Position numbers and translations under genes: made by a program. Below, piece by piece: positions 7,961 to 16,019 of a stretch of 64,000 nt of DNA (within the stretch, counting starts at the first letter, position 1; every line of letters begins with the position of its first letter). The stretch comes from Micromonospora chokoriensis (GTDB lineage Bacteria; Actinomycetota; Actinomycetes; Mycobacteriales; Micromonosporaceae). Where the stretch lies: contig NZ_JOAN01000015.1 of the NCBI RefSeq assembly GCF_000718555.1, forward strand, positions 350,034 to 414,033, written 5' to 3'. A model generated the notes under the pieces. The model was not told the origin of the DNA, did no database searches, and saw nothing but the letters and a program-made list of their open reading frames with translations.

Positions 7961-9325
7961 GTGGCGGAAATGCACACCGGTGTCGGGCGTCAGCGAGGTG
8001 CCCAACCGTGGCCCCGGCCTCGCCGTATCGCCACCCTGTCGGTACACACCTCCCCCCTGCACCAGCCCGGCACGGGCGATGCCGGCGGAATGAACGTCTA
8101 CATCCTCGAAGTCGCCCGGCGGCTCGCCGAGGCCAACGTGGAGGTGGAGATCTTCACCCGGGCCACCTCCGGTGACCTCCCCCCGGTGGTCGAGATGGCG
8201 CCCGGCGTGCAGGTCCGACACATCACCTCCGGACCCCTGGAAGGTCTCACCAAGGAAGAGCTGCCCGGCCAGCTCTGCGCCTTCACCGCGGGGGTGCTGC
8301 GCGCCGAGGCGTCCCGCCCGCCCGGGCACTACGACCTGATCCACTCCCACTACTGGCTCTCCGGCCAGGTCGGCTGGCTGGCCAAGGAGCGGTGGGGCGT
8401 GCCGCTTGTGCACACCGCGCACACCCTGGCGAAGGTCAAGAACGCCCAGCTTGCGGCCGGTGACCGGCCAGAGCCCAAGGCCCGGGTGATCGGCGAGGAG
8501 CAGGTCGTCGCCGAGGCGGACCGGCTGGTCGCCAACACCCGGTTCGAGGCCAGCGACCTGCTCGACCGGTACGACGCCGACCCGACCCGGGTGTCCGTCG
8601 TGCAACCCGGCGTCGACCTGGCCCGCTTCCGGCCCGCGCCGGGCGACCGGTCCGCGGCCGCCCGCCAGGCCCGCCGTCGGCTGGGGCTTCCAGTCGACGG
8701 GTACGTGGTTGCCTTCGTCGGTCGAATCCAGCCACTCAAGGCCCCCGACGTGCTGATCCGCGCGGTCGCCGCCCTGCGGGAGCGCGACCCGGCGCTGGCC
8801 GAACAGGTCACCGTGGTGATCTGTGGGGGGCCCAGCGGCAGCGGGCTGGACCGGCCGACAGCCCTGATCGAGCTGGCCGCCAAGCTTGGGGTCACCGACG
8901 GGGTGCGGTTCCTGCCACCGCTCACCGGGGACGATCTGCCCGACCTGTACCGGGCGGCAGACCTGGTCGCGGTGCCGTCGCACAACGAATCGTTCGGGCT
9001 GGTCGCCCTTGAGGCCCAGGCCTGCGGTACGCCGGTGCTGGCCGCCGCCGTCGGGGGTCTGGTCACCGCCGTGCGGGATCAGGTCAGCGGCGTACTGATC
9101 GACGGGCACGACCCGGTCGACTGGGCCCGTGCGCTGGGCCGCCTGCTGCCGAACCGGGCCTTCCGGACGGTGCTGGCCAGGGGTGCCGAGCAGCACGCAC
9201 GGCACTTCTCCTGGGACCGTACGGTCGCCGGCCTGCTCGGCGTCTACGGCGAGGCGATCGCCGCGCACCGCGCTCGGCTCGCAGCCGACCTGGCCGGCGG
9301 CCCAGCCCTCTCCTGCTCCTGGTGA
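7961..9325 (+). CDS. mshA: D-inositol-3-phosphate glycosyltransferase (mycothiol synthesis)
   Basis: GT4 glycosyltransferase that joins GlcNAc from UDP-GlcNAc to 1L-inositol-1-phosphate, the first step of mycothiol synthesis. Visible motifs are [20 protein letters not shown] at the N-terminus, [27 protein letters not shown], and the C-terminal [20 protein letters not shown] nucleotide-sugar motif with its E-x7-E. The length of 454 is normal. GTG at 7961 is preferred because AAAAGGAG ends six bases before it; an upstream in-frame ATG at 7877 has no such site. It is divergent from the SDR and followed by the YbjN-like gene, the Rv0486-Rv0487 order. Confidence 0.97.
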   Translation: MAEMHTGVGRQRGAQPWPRPRRIATLSVHTSPLHQPGTGDAGGMNVYILEVARRLAEANVEVEIFTRATSGDLPPVVEMAPGVQVRHITSGPLEGLTKEELPGQLCAFTAGVLRAEASRPPGHYDLIHSHYWLSGQVGWLAKERWGVPLVHTAHTLAKVKNAQLAAGDRPEPKARVIGEEQVVAEADRLVANTRFEASDLLDRYDADPTRVSVVQPGVDLARFRPAPGDRSAAARQARRRLGLPVDGYVVAFVGRIQPLKAPDVLIRAVAALRERDPALAEQVTVVICGGPSGSGLDRPTALIELAAKLGVTDGVRFLPPLTGDDLPDLYRAADLVAVPSHNESFGLVALEAQACGTPVLAAAVGGLVTAVRDQVSGVLIDGHDPVDWARALGRLLPNRAFRTVLARGAEQHARHFSWDRTVAGLLGVYGEAIAAHRARLAADLAGGPALSCSW

Positions 9326-9382
9326 CCGGGGGCGTCGCTCGCCAACCGGTGCGCAGGCCGGGTCGGTCGTAGAGTGGGTCCG

Positions 9383-9898
9383 GTGAGCCCGAAGAGCGAT
9401 CTCGCGACCCTGATCGAGTCGGTCTGCGCCGAGCGGGACCTGGCCTGGGAGTCGACCGGCCCCGGCTCGTACGCGGTGACGCTGCCGGGCACCCACAAGC
9501 TCAAGACGGTCTGCAACCTGATCGTCGGGGAGCACGCGCTGCGGATCGAGGCGTTCGTGATGCGCCAGCCGGATGAGCGCCGCGAAGAGCTGTGGGCCTG
9601 GCTGTTGCAGCGCAACGCCCGGATGTACGGCGTCTCCTTCTCCACCGACACGGTCGGCGACGTGTACCTGACCGGGCGGGTCAACCCGGCCGGCGTGGAC
9701 GCCGACGAGTTGGACCGACTGCTCGGCGCCGTACTCACCTACGCCGACGAGTCGTTCGACACGATGCTGGAGATCGGCTTTGGCAGTTCGATCCGTCGGG
9801 AGTACGAGTGGCGGGTCAAACGCGGCGAGTCGACCGCCAACCTGGCCGCGTTCGCCCACCTCTTCGAGCCCTCCGGCGCCACCCCCGACCCGGCCTGA
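9383..9898 (+). CDS. YbjN domain-containing protein
   Basis: Small acidic protein of about 171 residues matching the YbjN/DUF1790-like type III secretion chaperone-like fold: LPGTHKLKTVCNLIVGEHAL, FVMRQPDERREELWAWLLQRN and YLTGRVNPAGVD are the family signature. The molecular role is not established. It lies 57 bases after mshA in the same direction and is the positional equivalent of Rv0487. The start could be GTG 9374 or 9383; the second gives VSPKSDLATLI and better spacing to an upstream purine stretch. Confidence 0.85.
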   Translation: MSPKSDLATLIESVCAERDLAWESTGPGSYAVTLPGTHKLKTVCNLIVGEHALRIEAFVMRQPDERREELWAWLLQRNARMYGVSFSTDTVGDVYLTGRVNPAGVDADELDRLLGAVLTYADESFDTMLEIGFGSSIRREYEWRVKRGESTANLAAFAHLFEPSGATPDPA

Positions 9899-10061
9899 CG
9901 CCCCCCACGCTCCGCGCCGCCGCCCCCGCTGCGTCGCCCCGCCGCCGCGCCACGCGAGCCGACGGTGGTTCGGAGTGCTCCTGACGGGTATGCCGCACCG
10001 CGCGGTGCGGCAAAGGGACCCCCGCGCGCCGAGGACGGAGTGTCAAGGAGCGGAGCGTCCC

Positions 10062-11150
10062 ATGGCTCAGCGGATCAGCTCAGGTCGCGGCGCGACTGCG
10101 ACCAGGACGAAGCGACAGACTGGCAACCAGACGCCGGGTACTCCCGGAGTCTCCGAGTCGGAGATTTCCCGGATGCGGGTGGACGACATCCGCGGGCAGC
10201 TACGCAAACGCGGGGTCTCCGGGATCTCCGCACTGCGTAAGCCTGAACTGGTGAAACAGCTGGTGCGATCAATGCGGGCCGGCGCGGGTAGGAGTAGCAC
10301 CGGCCCGACCGGCCGGGCCACTGGCACCCGGCCGTCGGCGGGTCGTGCCGCCGCCACCAAGAAGTCGGCGGCCAGGCCGGCGTCGAGCCGCGCGAAGGCT
10401 GCGCCGGCGAACAAGAGCGCGCCCGCGAAACGGGCCGCCGCGACGAAGGCCACCGCCGCCCGAAAGGCGACCGCGAAGGCCACCGCCGCCAAGAAGACGA
10501 CCGCCGCCAAGAAGACGACCGCAGCGAAGAAGACGACGGCGGCACGCAAGACCACTGCCGCCCGTACGACCACGGCAGCGCGGAAGACAACGGCGGCGCG
10601 GAAGACCACGGCGGCCCGCAAGACCACGACGGCGCGTACGGCGCCCGTGCGGAAGGCACCCGCGAAGAAGGCACCGGCGCGGCCAGCGGCGAAGCGCGCG
10701 GCACCGGCCAAGACGGCACCGGCCAAGAGGGCGGCCGCCAAGCGTGCGGCACCGGCAAAGAGCGCGTCGGCAGCGGGTGGGATTCGGACTGGACGGGGCA
10801 CCGGGCGGTCGGTCCGCAGCTCGCAGGTGATCGCGTCGATCATGGACCGGCCGGAGCGGCCGGGGCGGAGCCTGATTACGACGAACCACGAGGTGATCCA
10901 GCGCTGGGCCCGGGAACGCGGTGCGAAGCCGGCGACCATCGCCGGGACCGAGCGGGATGGCCGGGCGGGCGTGTTGACCTTCAACATTCCCGGATATCGG
11001 GAAAGCAGCCGGATCCGCGAGATCACCTGGGATGAGTGGTTTTACACGTTTGACCTGCGCCGGCTGAACTTGATTTATCAGGAACAGTTGCGGGACGGCC
11101 GGCAGAGCAGCTTCTTCCGGACCGAGTCACCCGATCGAGAAGACGGTTGA
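10062..11150 (+). CDS. Nucleoid-associated histone H1-like protein with Rho-N-type domain
   Basis: A 362-residue, very basic protein in three parts. Residues about 35-70 (MRVDDIRGQLRKRGVSGISA, then LRKPELVKQLV) resemble the Rho N-terminal/SAP helix-extended-loop-helix fold. Residues about 75-255 are Lys/Ala/Thr-rich like histone H1 tails and include eight tandem hexapeptides AA(K/R)(K/T)TT at residues 142-189, encoded by 18-base repeats. The last 95 residues form a globular domain (HEVIQRWARERGAKPATIAG, GVLTFNIPGY, ITWDEWFYTFD, LIYQEQ) like small stand-alone proteins often mislabelled as glucan branching enzyme. It probably binds DNA or RNA. ATG 10062 follows GGAG by six bases. Confidence 0.8.
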   Translation: MAQRISSGRGATATRTKRQTGNQTPGTPGVSESEISRMRVDDIRGQLRKRGVSGISALRKPELVKQLVRSMRAGAGRSSTGPTGRATGTRPSAGRAAATKKSAARPASSRAKAAPANKSAPAKRAAATKATAARKATAKATAAKKTTAAKKTTAAKKTTAARKTTAARTTTAARKTTAARKTTAARKTTTARTAPVRKAPAKKAPARPAAKRAAPAKTAPAKRAAAKRAAPAKSASAAGGIRTGRGTGRSVRSSQVIASIMDRPERPGRSLITTNHEVIQRWARERGAKPATIAGTERDGRAGVLTFNIPGYRESSRIREITWDEWFYTFDLRRLNLIYQEQLRDGRQSSFFRTESPDREDG

Positions 11151-11514
11151 GGTGTTTACGGGAATGGTCGACGGGTACGCGGCTGTTGCCAACGAACGAG
11201 TCCGGAGCAGCGGATACTCGCCAGTTGTGACCGGCGAGACAGCCGTTCTGGGTTGAATCCAGAATCCGGGCGAACTAGCTTTATTGCACCGCGCCACGTT
11301 TGGAAACGTTCGGGGGAGCGGCGGATCGATCAGATCCGCGCACCAGACGAGGCGCGAGGGGACGGGTGGATTAACCGTTGGGGGACGGTTCCCACCTGTT
11401 TGGACCGGCGGCGTGAGCGGGCGATGCTTACGGGGGTGAGCGTTGCCCGCCGCCGCCGGCCCCTTGGCGGGCGCCCATCACGACCTTCGGGAAGTGGTGG
11501 GCGCTTTGCGTTGG
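11151..11514. other. 364-bp intergenic region with small inverted repeats
   Basis: No convincing gene. It holds ACGTTTGGAAACGT (11296-11309), a GCGGATC/GATCCGC hairpin with a 5-base loop (11321-11339) that could end the nucleoid protein transcript, and AACCGT/ACGGTT (11373-11378 and 11385-11390). A 101-codon frame across it has no family resemblance. The next gene converges on it from the right. Confidence 0.5.
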
Positions 11515-12819
11515 TTATGCGGTCGGGACGCGGTCTGCGCGGGCAGCCCGATCGGTAGCCTGGCGCAGCGCGGCGACGTGCCGTTCCCGGGGTGGTCCGG
11601 CGAGCAGGTGCCCGAGCGCGGCCAGCAGCCCCAACCCCGCCACGATCAGCCAGTGCCGGTCGCCGAGGTGCTGAAGGCTCACCCCGCCGAGGGTGGGCGC
11701 CACGAAGGCCGCAGCCGGGAACGTCAGGTAGAAGACCGACTGGTAGCGCGCGCGTAGCTGTGGTGGCGCCAGGTCCGCGTTGATCTGCGCGTTCGGCGGG
11801 GCCGCGATCATCGAGCCGACCGTCCAGACCACTGCGGCACCCAGGTAGATGGCGAGTTCGTCGGCGATGGCGAGCACCCCGAAGCCGAGCGCGAGCAGCG
11901 CGGTGGAGGTGGCCAGTACGACGTGCTTGCGGTGTCGGTCGATGAGCCGGGGCACGAACAGTTGCCCGACCACGATCAGCGCGCCGCCGAGCGCCACCAC
12001 CAGCCCGTACGCCGATGGGCCCAGGCCGTCCGCGCGCATGGCCAGCGGCATGATCGTCGAGGTCTGCATGGTGAGTACGGCGAGCACGAAGGTCAGCCCG
12101 ACGAAGACCAGGAAGGTCCGGTCGGTGAGCGCGGTGCGCAGTCCCGGTCGGCGGGTCCGGACGGATTTCGGCCCCGGGAGGCCCGGAGGGTGCGGGATGC
12201 CCGGGAGGGTGGACGGCGCCGGAGCGGCAAGTCGCAGGGTCTCCGGCACCTTCCAGGCGATCACGGCGGCGGCGGTCAGGGTGGCACCGGCGTCGACCAG
12301 GAACAGTGCGGTGAAGCTCGCCTCGGCCAGGACCCCGGCGAGCAGCGAGGCGACCGCCATGCCCAGGTTGAACGCCCAGAACTGAAGGTTGAACGCGCGG
12401 GAGCGGCGCTCGGCGGGCACCACGTCGACGATCGCCGCCACGAACGCCGGGCCGGGCATCGAGTGGACCACGCCGGTCAGCGCGGCGAGCACCGCGATCA
12501 GGAGCAGGGGTCGACTGAAGGCGAGCGCCACCATCAGACCGACCGTGGCCAGGTGTGCGGCGAGCAGGGTCGCCCGCCGGCCCCACCGGTCGGCGAGCAC
12601 CCCGCCGAGCAGTACGCCGGCCGCCCCACCAGCCCCGTACGCGCCGACCACGGTGCCGGCCAGACCTTCGCTCGCGCCGCGTACGTCGGTGAGGTAGAGC
12701 GAGAGGAACAGCATGGCGAACGCGCCGGCCCGGTTGATCAGCAGACCGGCCCAGAGGTACCAGAAGGTGGCGGGGAGGCCGCCTGCGGTGTCGTGCCACC
12801 AGCGCCGCAGGGCGTGCAC
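11515..12819 (-). CDS. MFS transporter, first of a tandem paralogous pair
   Basis: A 434-residue, 12-helix major facilitator. The loop 2-3 signature is GVLADRWGRRATLL, with an amphipathic N-terminus WWHDTAGGLPATFWYLW and PGPAFVAAIVDVVPAERR in the helix 4-5 region, as in multidrug exporters of the MdtH/EmrD-like DHA1 group. GTG at 12819 follows GGGAGG at four to five bases. It aligns along its whole length with the next gene upstream (12895-14175), from DTAGGLPATFWYLW against DTTGGLPITFWYLW, so the two arose by duplication. Substrate unknown; a drug or metabolite exporter is likely. Confidence 0.88.
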   Translation of the reverse strand: MHALRRWWHDTAGGLPATFWYLWAGLLINRAGAFAMLFLSLYLTDVRGASEGLAGTVVGAYGAGGAAGVLLGGVLADRWGRRATLLAAHLATVGLMVALAFSRPLLLIAVLAALTGVVHSMPGPAFVAAIVDVVPAERRSRAFNLQFWAFNLGMAVASLLAGVLAEASFTALFLVDAGATLTAAAVIAWKVPETLRLAAPAPSTLPGIPHPPGLPGPKSVRTRRPGLRTALTDRTFLVFVGLTFVLAVLTMQTSTIMPLAMRADGLGPSAYGLVVALGGALIVVGQLFVPRLIDRHRKHVVLATSTALLALGFGVLAIADELAIYLGAAVVWTVGSMIAAPPNAQINADLAPPQLRARYQSVFYLTFPAAAFVAPTLGGVSLQHLGDRHWLIVAGLGLLAALGHLLAGPPRERHVAALRQATDRAARADRVPTA

Positions 12820-12830
12820 CCGACCTCCCG

Positions 12831-12851
12831 ACAGTTCAGGTTGTTAACTGT
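12831..12851. promoter_or_regulatory. Inverted repeat in front of downstream MFS gene
   Basis: ACAGTT and AACTGT are separated by nine bases and include GTTAAC at the right side, in the 75-base gap between the tandem exporters. Position just upstream of the GTG start suggests an operator or separate promoter. No regulator gene is adjacent, so this is tentative. Confidence 0.35.
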
Positions 12852-12894
12852 TTCTACGGCAGAGTAGGAGACTCCGCCACCGCCGCGCCAGCCA

Positions 12895-14175
12895 TCAAGC
12901 CTCGGCGGGCTGCGGCGCCCGGGTGGCGGTGACCGGGGCCAGTGCCTCACCGGAGCGGCGCAGCGCGGTGGCCCGCCGCTCCCGGGCCGGCCCGGACACC
13001 AAATGGGCCACCGCGGTCAGGAAGCCGAGCGCGGCGCAGCCGTACCAGAGGGCGTCGTTGCCGACGTGTTCGCGGACCAGGCCGCCGAGGATCGGCGCGC
13101 TGGCCCCGGCGATCTGCCACGAGAGGGAGAACACGCCCTGATAGCGACCGCGCAGCTCGGCCGGGGACAGCTCGGCGATCAGCGTGGAGTTGGAGGGCGA
13201 GTTCAGCATCTCGCCGACCGTCCAGATCAGCACGGTCAGCCCGTAGAACCAGGCGGTGCCGGCGAACGCGGTCAGCCCGAACCCCACGCCCATCACCACG
13301 GATGCCAGCGCGAGCACGTGCGAGCGACTCCGACCCCGGATCAGTCGAGGTACGAAGAGTTGGCCGACCACGATGAGGATGCCGTTGAGCGCGATCACCG
13401 AGCCGTAGGTGGCCGGGCTCAGGCCGTCGTCGCCCATCGCGATCGGCAGCATCGAGATGTGCTGGAGGAACACCAGCGCGGCGAACAGGTTGAGCGCCAC
13501 GAAGCCGAGGTAGACGCGGTCGCTGAGAATCGTGCGCAGGGCGCCGCGCGGGGCCTCCTGCGCCGTGCTGGGGACCACGGAGCCGGCCCGTCGGGTCTCC
13601 GGCACCTTGCTGAAGATGATCAGCGCGGTGATCAGCATGGTGGCGGCATCGACCACGAACAACAGCAGGTAGTCGGCCTGCGCGGCGAGGCCGGCGAGGA
13701 CGGCGGCGCAGGCGAAGCCGAGGTTGATCGCCCAGTAGTTGAGCGAGAAGGCGCGCAGCCGGTCCTTCGCCGGCACCACGTCGATCATCATCGCCCCGAA
13801 CGCGGGGCGGGCCGCCTCGGCGAACGCGCCGAGCAGCAGCGCGCCCAGCGCCACCGCCCAGAGATCCCGGGCCAGCCCGAGCGCGAGCATCATGGCCGCA
13901 GCGCCCACGTGGGCGGTCAGCAACGTCGGTCGGCGGCCCCACCGGTCCGCGAGGGTCCCGCCGACGGTCGTGCCGAACGCTCCGCCGACGCCCCAGAGGC
14001 CGATCACCAGGCCGGCCTGCGAGGCCGAGAAGCCACGTTCCTGGGTCAGGTAGATGGCGAGGAAGACGAGGACGAACGAGCCGAGCCGGTTGATCAGGGT
14101 GCCGGACCACAGGTACCAGAAGGTGATCGGTAGGCCGCCGGTGGTGTCCCGGAACCAACTCCGCATCGTCCGCAT
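12895..14175 (-). CDS. MFS transporter, second of a tandem paralogous pair
   Basis: A roughly 426-residue major facilitator with GGTLADRWGRRPTLL as the loop 2-3 signature, ARPAFGAMMIDVVPAKDR after helix 4, and WYLWSGTLINRLGSFVLVFL as helix 1. ATG 14175 gives MRTMRSWFRDTTGGLPITF, which matches the paralogue start residue for residue in length. The track also allows TTG 14193, which would add six residues with no better ribosome site. It is transcribed toward its paralogue, probably as one unit with it. The C-terminal tail is polar. Substrate unknown. Confidence 0.88.
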   Translation of the reverse strand: MRTMRSWFRDTTGGLPITFWYLWSGTLINRLGSFVLVFLAIYLTQERGFSASQAGLVIGLWGVGGAFGTTVGGTLADRWGRRPTLLTAHVGAAAMMLALGLARDLWAVALGALLLGAFAEAARPAFGAMMIDVVPAKDRLRAFSLNYWAINLGFACAAVLAGLAAQADYLLLFVVDAATMLITALIIFSKVPETRRAGSVVPSTAQEAPRGALRTILSDRVYLGFVALNLFAALVFLQHISMLPIAMGDDGLSPATYGSVIALNGILIVVGQLFVPRLIRGRSRSHVLALASVVMGVGFGLTAFAGTAWFYGLTVLIWTVGEMLNSPSNSTLIAELSPAELRGRYQGVFSLSWQIAGASAPILGGLVREHVGNDALWYGCAALGFLTAVAHLVSGPARERRATALRRSGEALAPVTATRAPQPAEA

Positions 14176-14327
14176 CTGGCGCCCCGCTTGCAAGTAATGA
14201 CCGATCTGACTGGCGTGCCTTACAACCCTAGTGGTGGGCGGATCCGCTGGTCACCCGCTTTTTCACGTGGTGGTCGTCACGACGGGTGCCCGCGTGTCCG
14301 CCGGGCGGTTGAGGCAGGATGATCCGC

Positions 14328-15095
14328 ATGACTGTGAGCGAAGGGCCCACCGTGGGGACGCTGGTCCTGCTGCGGCACGGTGAGAGCGACTGGAATGCCA
14401 AGAACCTCTTCACCGGCTGGGTGGATGTCGACCTGACCGAGAAGGGCGAGGGCGAGGCGCGCCGCGGCGGCGAGCTGCTGCGCGAGCACGGCCTGCTGCC
14501 GGACGTCGTGCACACCAGCGTGATGCGCCGGGCGATCCGGACTGCCGAGCTGGCGCTCAACGCCGCCGACCGGCACTGGATCGCCGTGCGCCGGTCGTGG
14601 CGGCTCAACGAGCGGCACTACGGCGCCCTGCAGGGCAAGAACAAGAAGCAGACCCTGGATGAGTACGGCGAGGAGCAGTTCATGCTCTGGCGCCGGTCGT
14701 ACGACACGCCGCCGCCGCCGATCGACGACAACGACGAGTGGTCGCAGGTGGGTGACCCGCGCTACGCGCTGCTGCCGACCGAGCTGATGCCGCGTACCGA
14801 GTGCCTCAAGGACGTCGTCGACCGGATGCTGCCCTACTGGTACGACTCGATCGTGCCGGACATCCTGGCCGGCCGGACGGTGCTGGTGGCCGCGCACGGC
14901 AACTCGCTGCGCGCGCTCGTCAAGCACCTCGACCAGATCTCCGACGAGGCGATCGCCAAGCTGAACATCCCGACGGGCATCCCGCTGCGCTACGACCTCG
15001 ACCCGCAGCTGCGCCCGCTCACGCTGGGCGGCACCTACCTCGACCCGACCGCCGCGAAGGCAGCCGCTGCCGCGGTGGCAAACCAGGGTCGCTGA
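14328..15095 (+). CDS. gpmA: 2,3-bisphosphoglycerate-dependent phosphoglycerate mutase
   Basis: Interconverts 3- and 2-phosphoglycerate in glycolysis and gluconeogenesis. The phospho-acceptor histidine is in [18 protein letters not shown] (His17), and the second catalytic histidine in [18 protein letters not shown]. The [17 protein letters not shown] segment is diagnostic for the dPGM family. Length about 255 is normal. ATG 14328 has GAGGCAGG nine bases upstream; ATG 14319 overlaps that site and is less likely. Position before senX3-regX3 matches gpm1 (Rv0489) in mycobacteria. Confidence 0.97.
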   Translation: MTVSEGPTVGTLVLLRHGESDWNAKNLFTGWVDVDLTEKGEGEARRGGELLREHGLLPDVVHTSVMRRAIRTAELALNAADRHWIAVRRSWRLNERHYGALQGKNKKQTLDEYGEEQFMLWRRSYDTPPPPIDDNDEWSQVGDPRYALLPTELMPRTECLKDVVDRMLPYWYDSIVPDILAGRTVLVAAHGNSLRALVKHLDQISDEAIAKLNIPTGIPLRYDLDPQLRPLTLGGTYLDPTAAKAAAAAVANQGR

Positions 15096-15103
15096 CTCGC
15101 GAA

Positions 15104-15148
15104 GAAGGGCCCCTCGGCATCGCGGCGAGCGATGACGAGGGGCCCTTC
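15104..15148. terminator. Bidirectional terminator between gpmA and phoU
   Basis: A perfect 13-bp stem, GAAGGGCCCCTCG with CGAGGGGCCCTTC, encloses a second stacked hairpin CATCGC/GCGATG. It lies nine bases after the gpmA stop and just before the phoU stop on the other strand, so it can serve both convergent genes. Confidence 0.9.
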
Positions 15149-15159
15149 GCTGACCTGGG

Positions 15160-15813
15160 TCAGTTGCTGCTGGGCGCGCTCTGCCCGGTGATCAGGAAGA
15201 TCACATGCTCACCGGCGTTGACCGCGTGGTCGGCGAAGCGCTCGTAGAAGCGACCCAGCAGGGTGGCGTCGATCGCCGTCTCCACCCCGTACGGCCAGTC
15301 GTCGCCGAGCAGCGTCGCGAACAGGTTCTTGTGCAGCTCGTCCATGGCGTCGTCGTCGTGGTCCAGTTCGCCGGCGAGGTCGGCGTCGGGCTTCGCCAGC
15401 ACCGAACCAATCTTCACGGCCATCCGGTCAGCGATCTCGGACATCTCGGTGAAGACCGCCCGCAGCTCGGCCGGGACGGCGGGAGAGGGGTGCCGGCGCA
15501 GTGCGGTCTTCGCCACGTGCTCGGCGAGGTCGCCCATCCGCTCCAGGTCAGCGGCCACGTGCAGCGCGGTGATCATCGCCCGGAGGTCGGAGGCGACCGG
15601 CGCCTGTCGGGCGAGCAGGTCGCAGACCCGCTCCTCGACGTGCCGGTAGAGGTCGTCGATCTCGGCGTCCCGCTCGATGACCGTCTCGGCGGCCTGCCGG
15701 TCGGCGGTGAGCAGGGCCCGGGTGGCCTGGCGCATGGCGGCGCGGACGCCCTCCGCCATGTCCACCAGCAGTTGGCTCACGATCTGGAGGTCGGCCCGAA
15801 ACTCGTCGCGCAT
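15160..15813 (-). CDS. phoU: PhoU-type phosphate signalling protein
   Basis: A 217-residue all-helical protein that links phosphate transport to the sensor kinase. It contains the duplicated PhoU three-helix repeats with metal-binding acidic motifs: ERDAEIDDLYRHVEE and HVAADLERMGDLAEHVAKTA in the first half, HDDDAMDELHKNLF and LGRFYERFADHAVNAGEHV in the second. ATG 15813 gives MRDEFRADL, the usual start; ATG 15816 and GTG 15819 are alternatives behind AGGA. It is divergent from senX3-regX3, so the phosphate-sensing genes share one intergenic region. Confidence 0.95.
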   Translation of the reverse strand: MRDEFRADLQIVSQLLVDMAEGVRAAMRQATRALLTADRQAAETVIERDAEIDDLYRHVEERVCDLLARQAPVASDLRAMITALHVAADLERMGDLAEHVAKTALRRHPSPAVPAELRAVFTEMSEIADRMAVKIGSVLAKPDADLAGELDHDDDAMDELHKNLFATLLGDDWPYGVETAIDATLLGRFYERFADHAVNAGEHVIFLITGQSAPSSN

Positions 15814-15907
15814 CATCACGTCCTGTGGTCGGTCGCCGCCGACAGGGTGCCGGCGCAGGGGGGTTGAGCAGGTACGACGCCAACGGTAGGGCGCGCGGAC
15901 GGACCCT

Positions 15908-15950
15908 GGATGAACCACGGTGAACGACGCCAGACGTGGGGGTGAACACT
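15908..15950. promoter_or_regulatory. PHO-box-like repeats between phoU and senX3
   Basis: On the reverse strand GTTCACC occurs at 15947-15941 and 15925-15919, exactly 22 bases apart (two 11-base units), and GTTCATC follows at a 10-base step (15915-15909). RegX3/PhoP sites in actinobacteria are direct repeats of a GTTCACC-type 11-mer. The placement between divergent phoU and senX3-regX3 suggests autoregulation. The last spacing is one base off the ideal. Confidence 0.55.
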
Positions 15951-16019
15951 TTCGGAAGTGAGGGTATTTCGTCCTGATCTGTGTAGTAGCTAGGTTAACA
16001 ATGACCCTACGATCGCCGG

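Noticed and set aside
11253..11558. Possible small gene of 101 codons after the nucleoid protein
   Set aside because: Arg/Gly-rich, runs antisense into the MFS gene, and shows no family motif.
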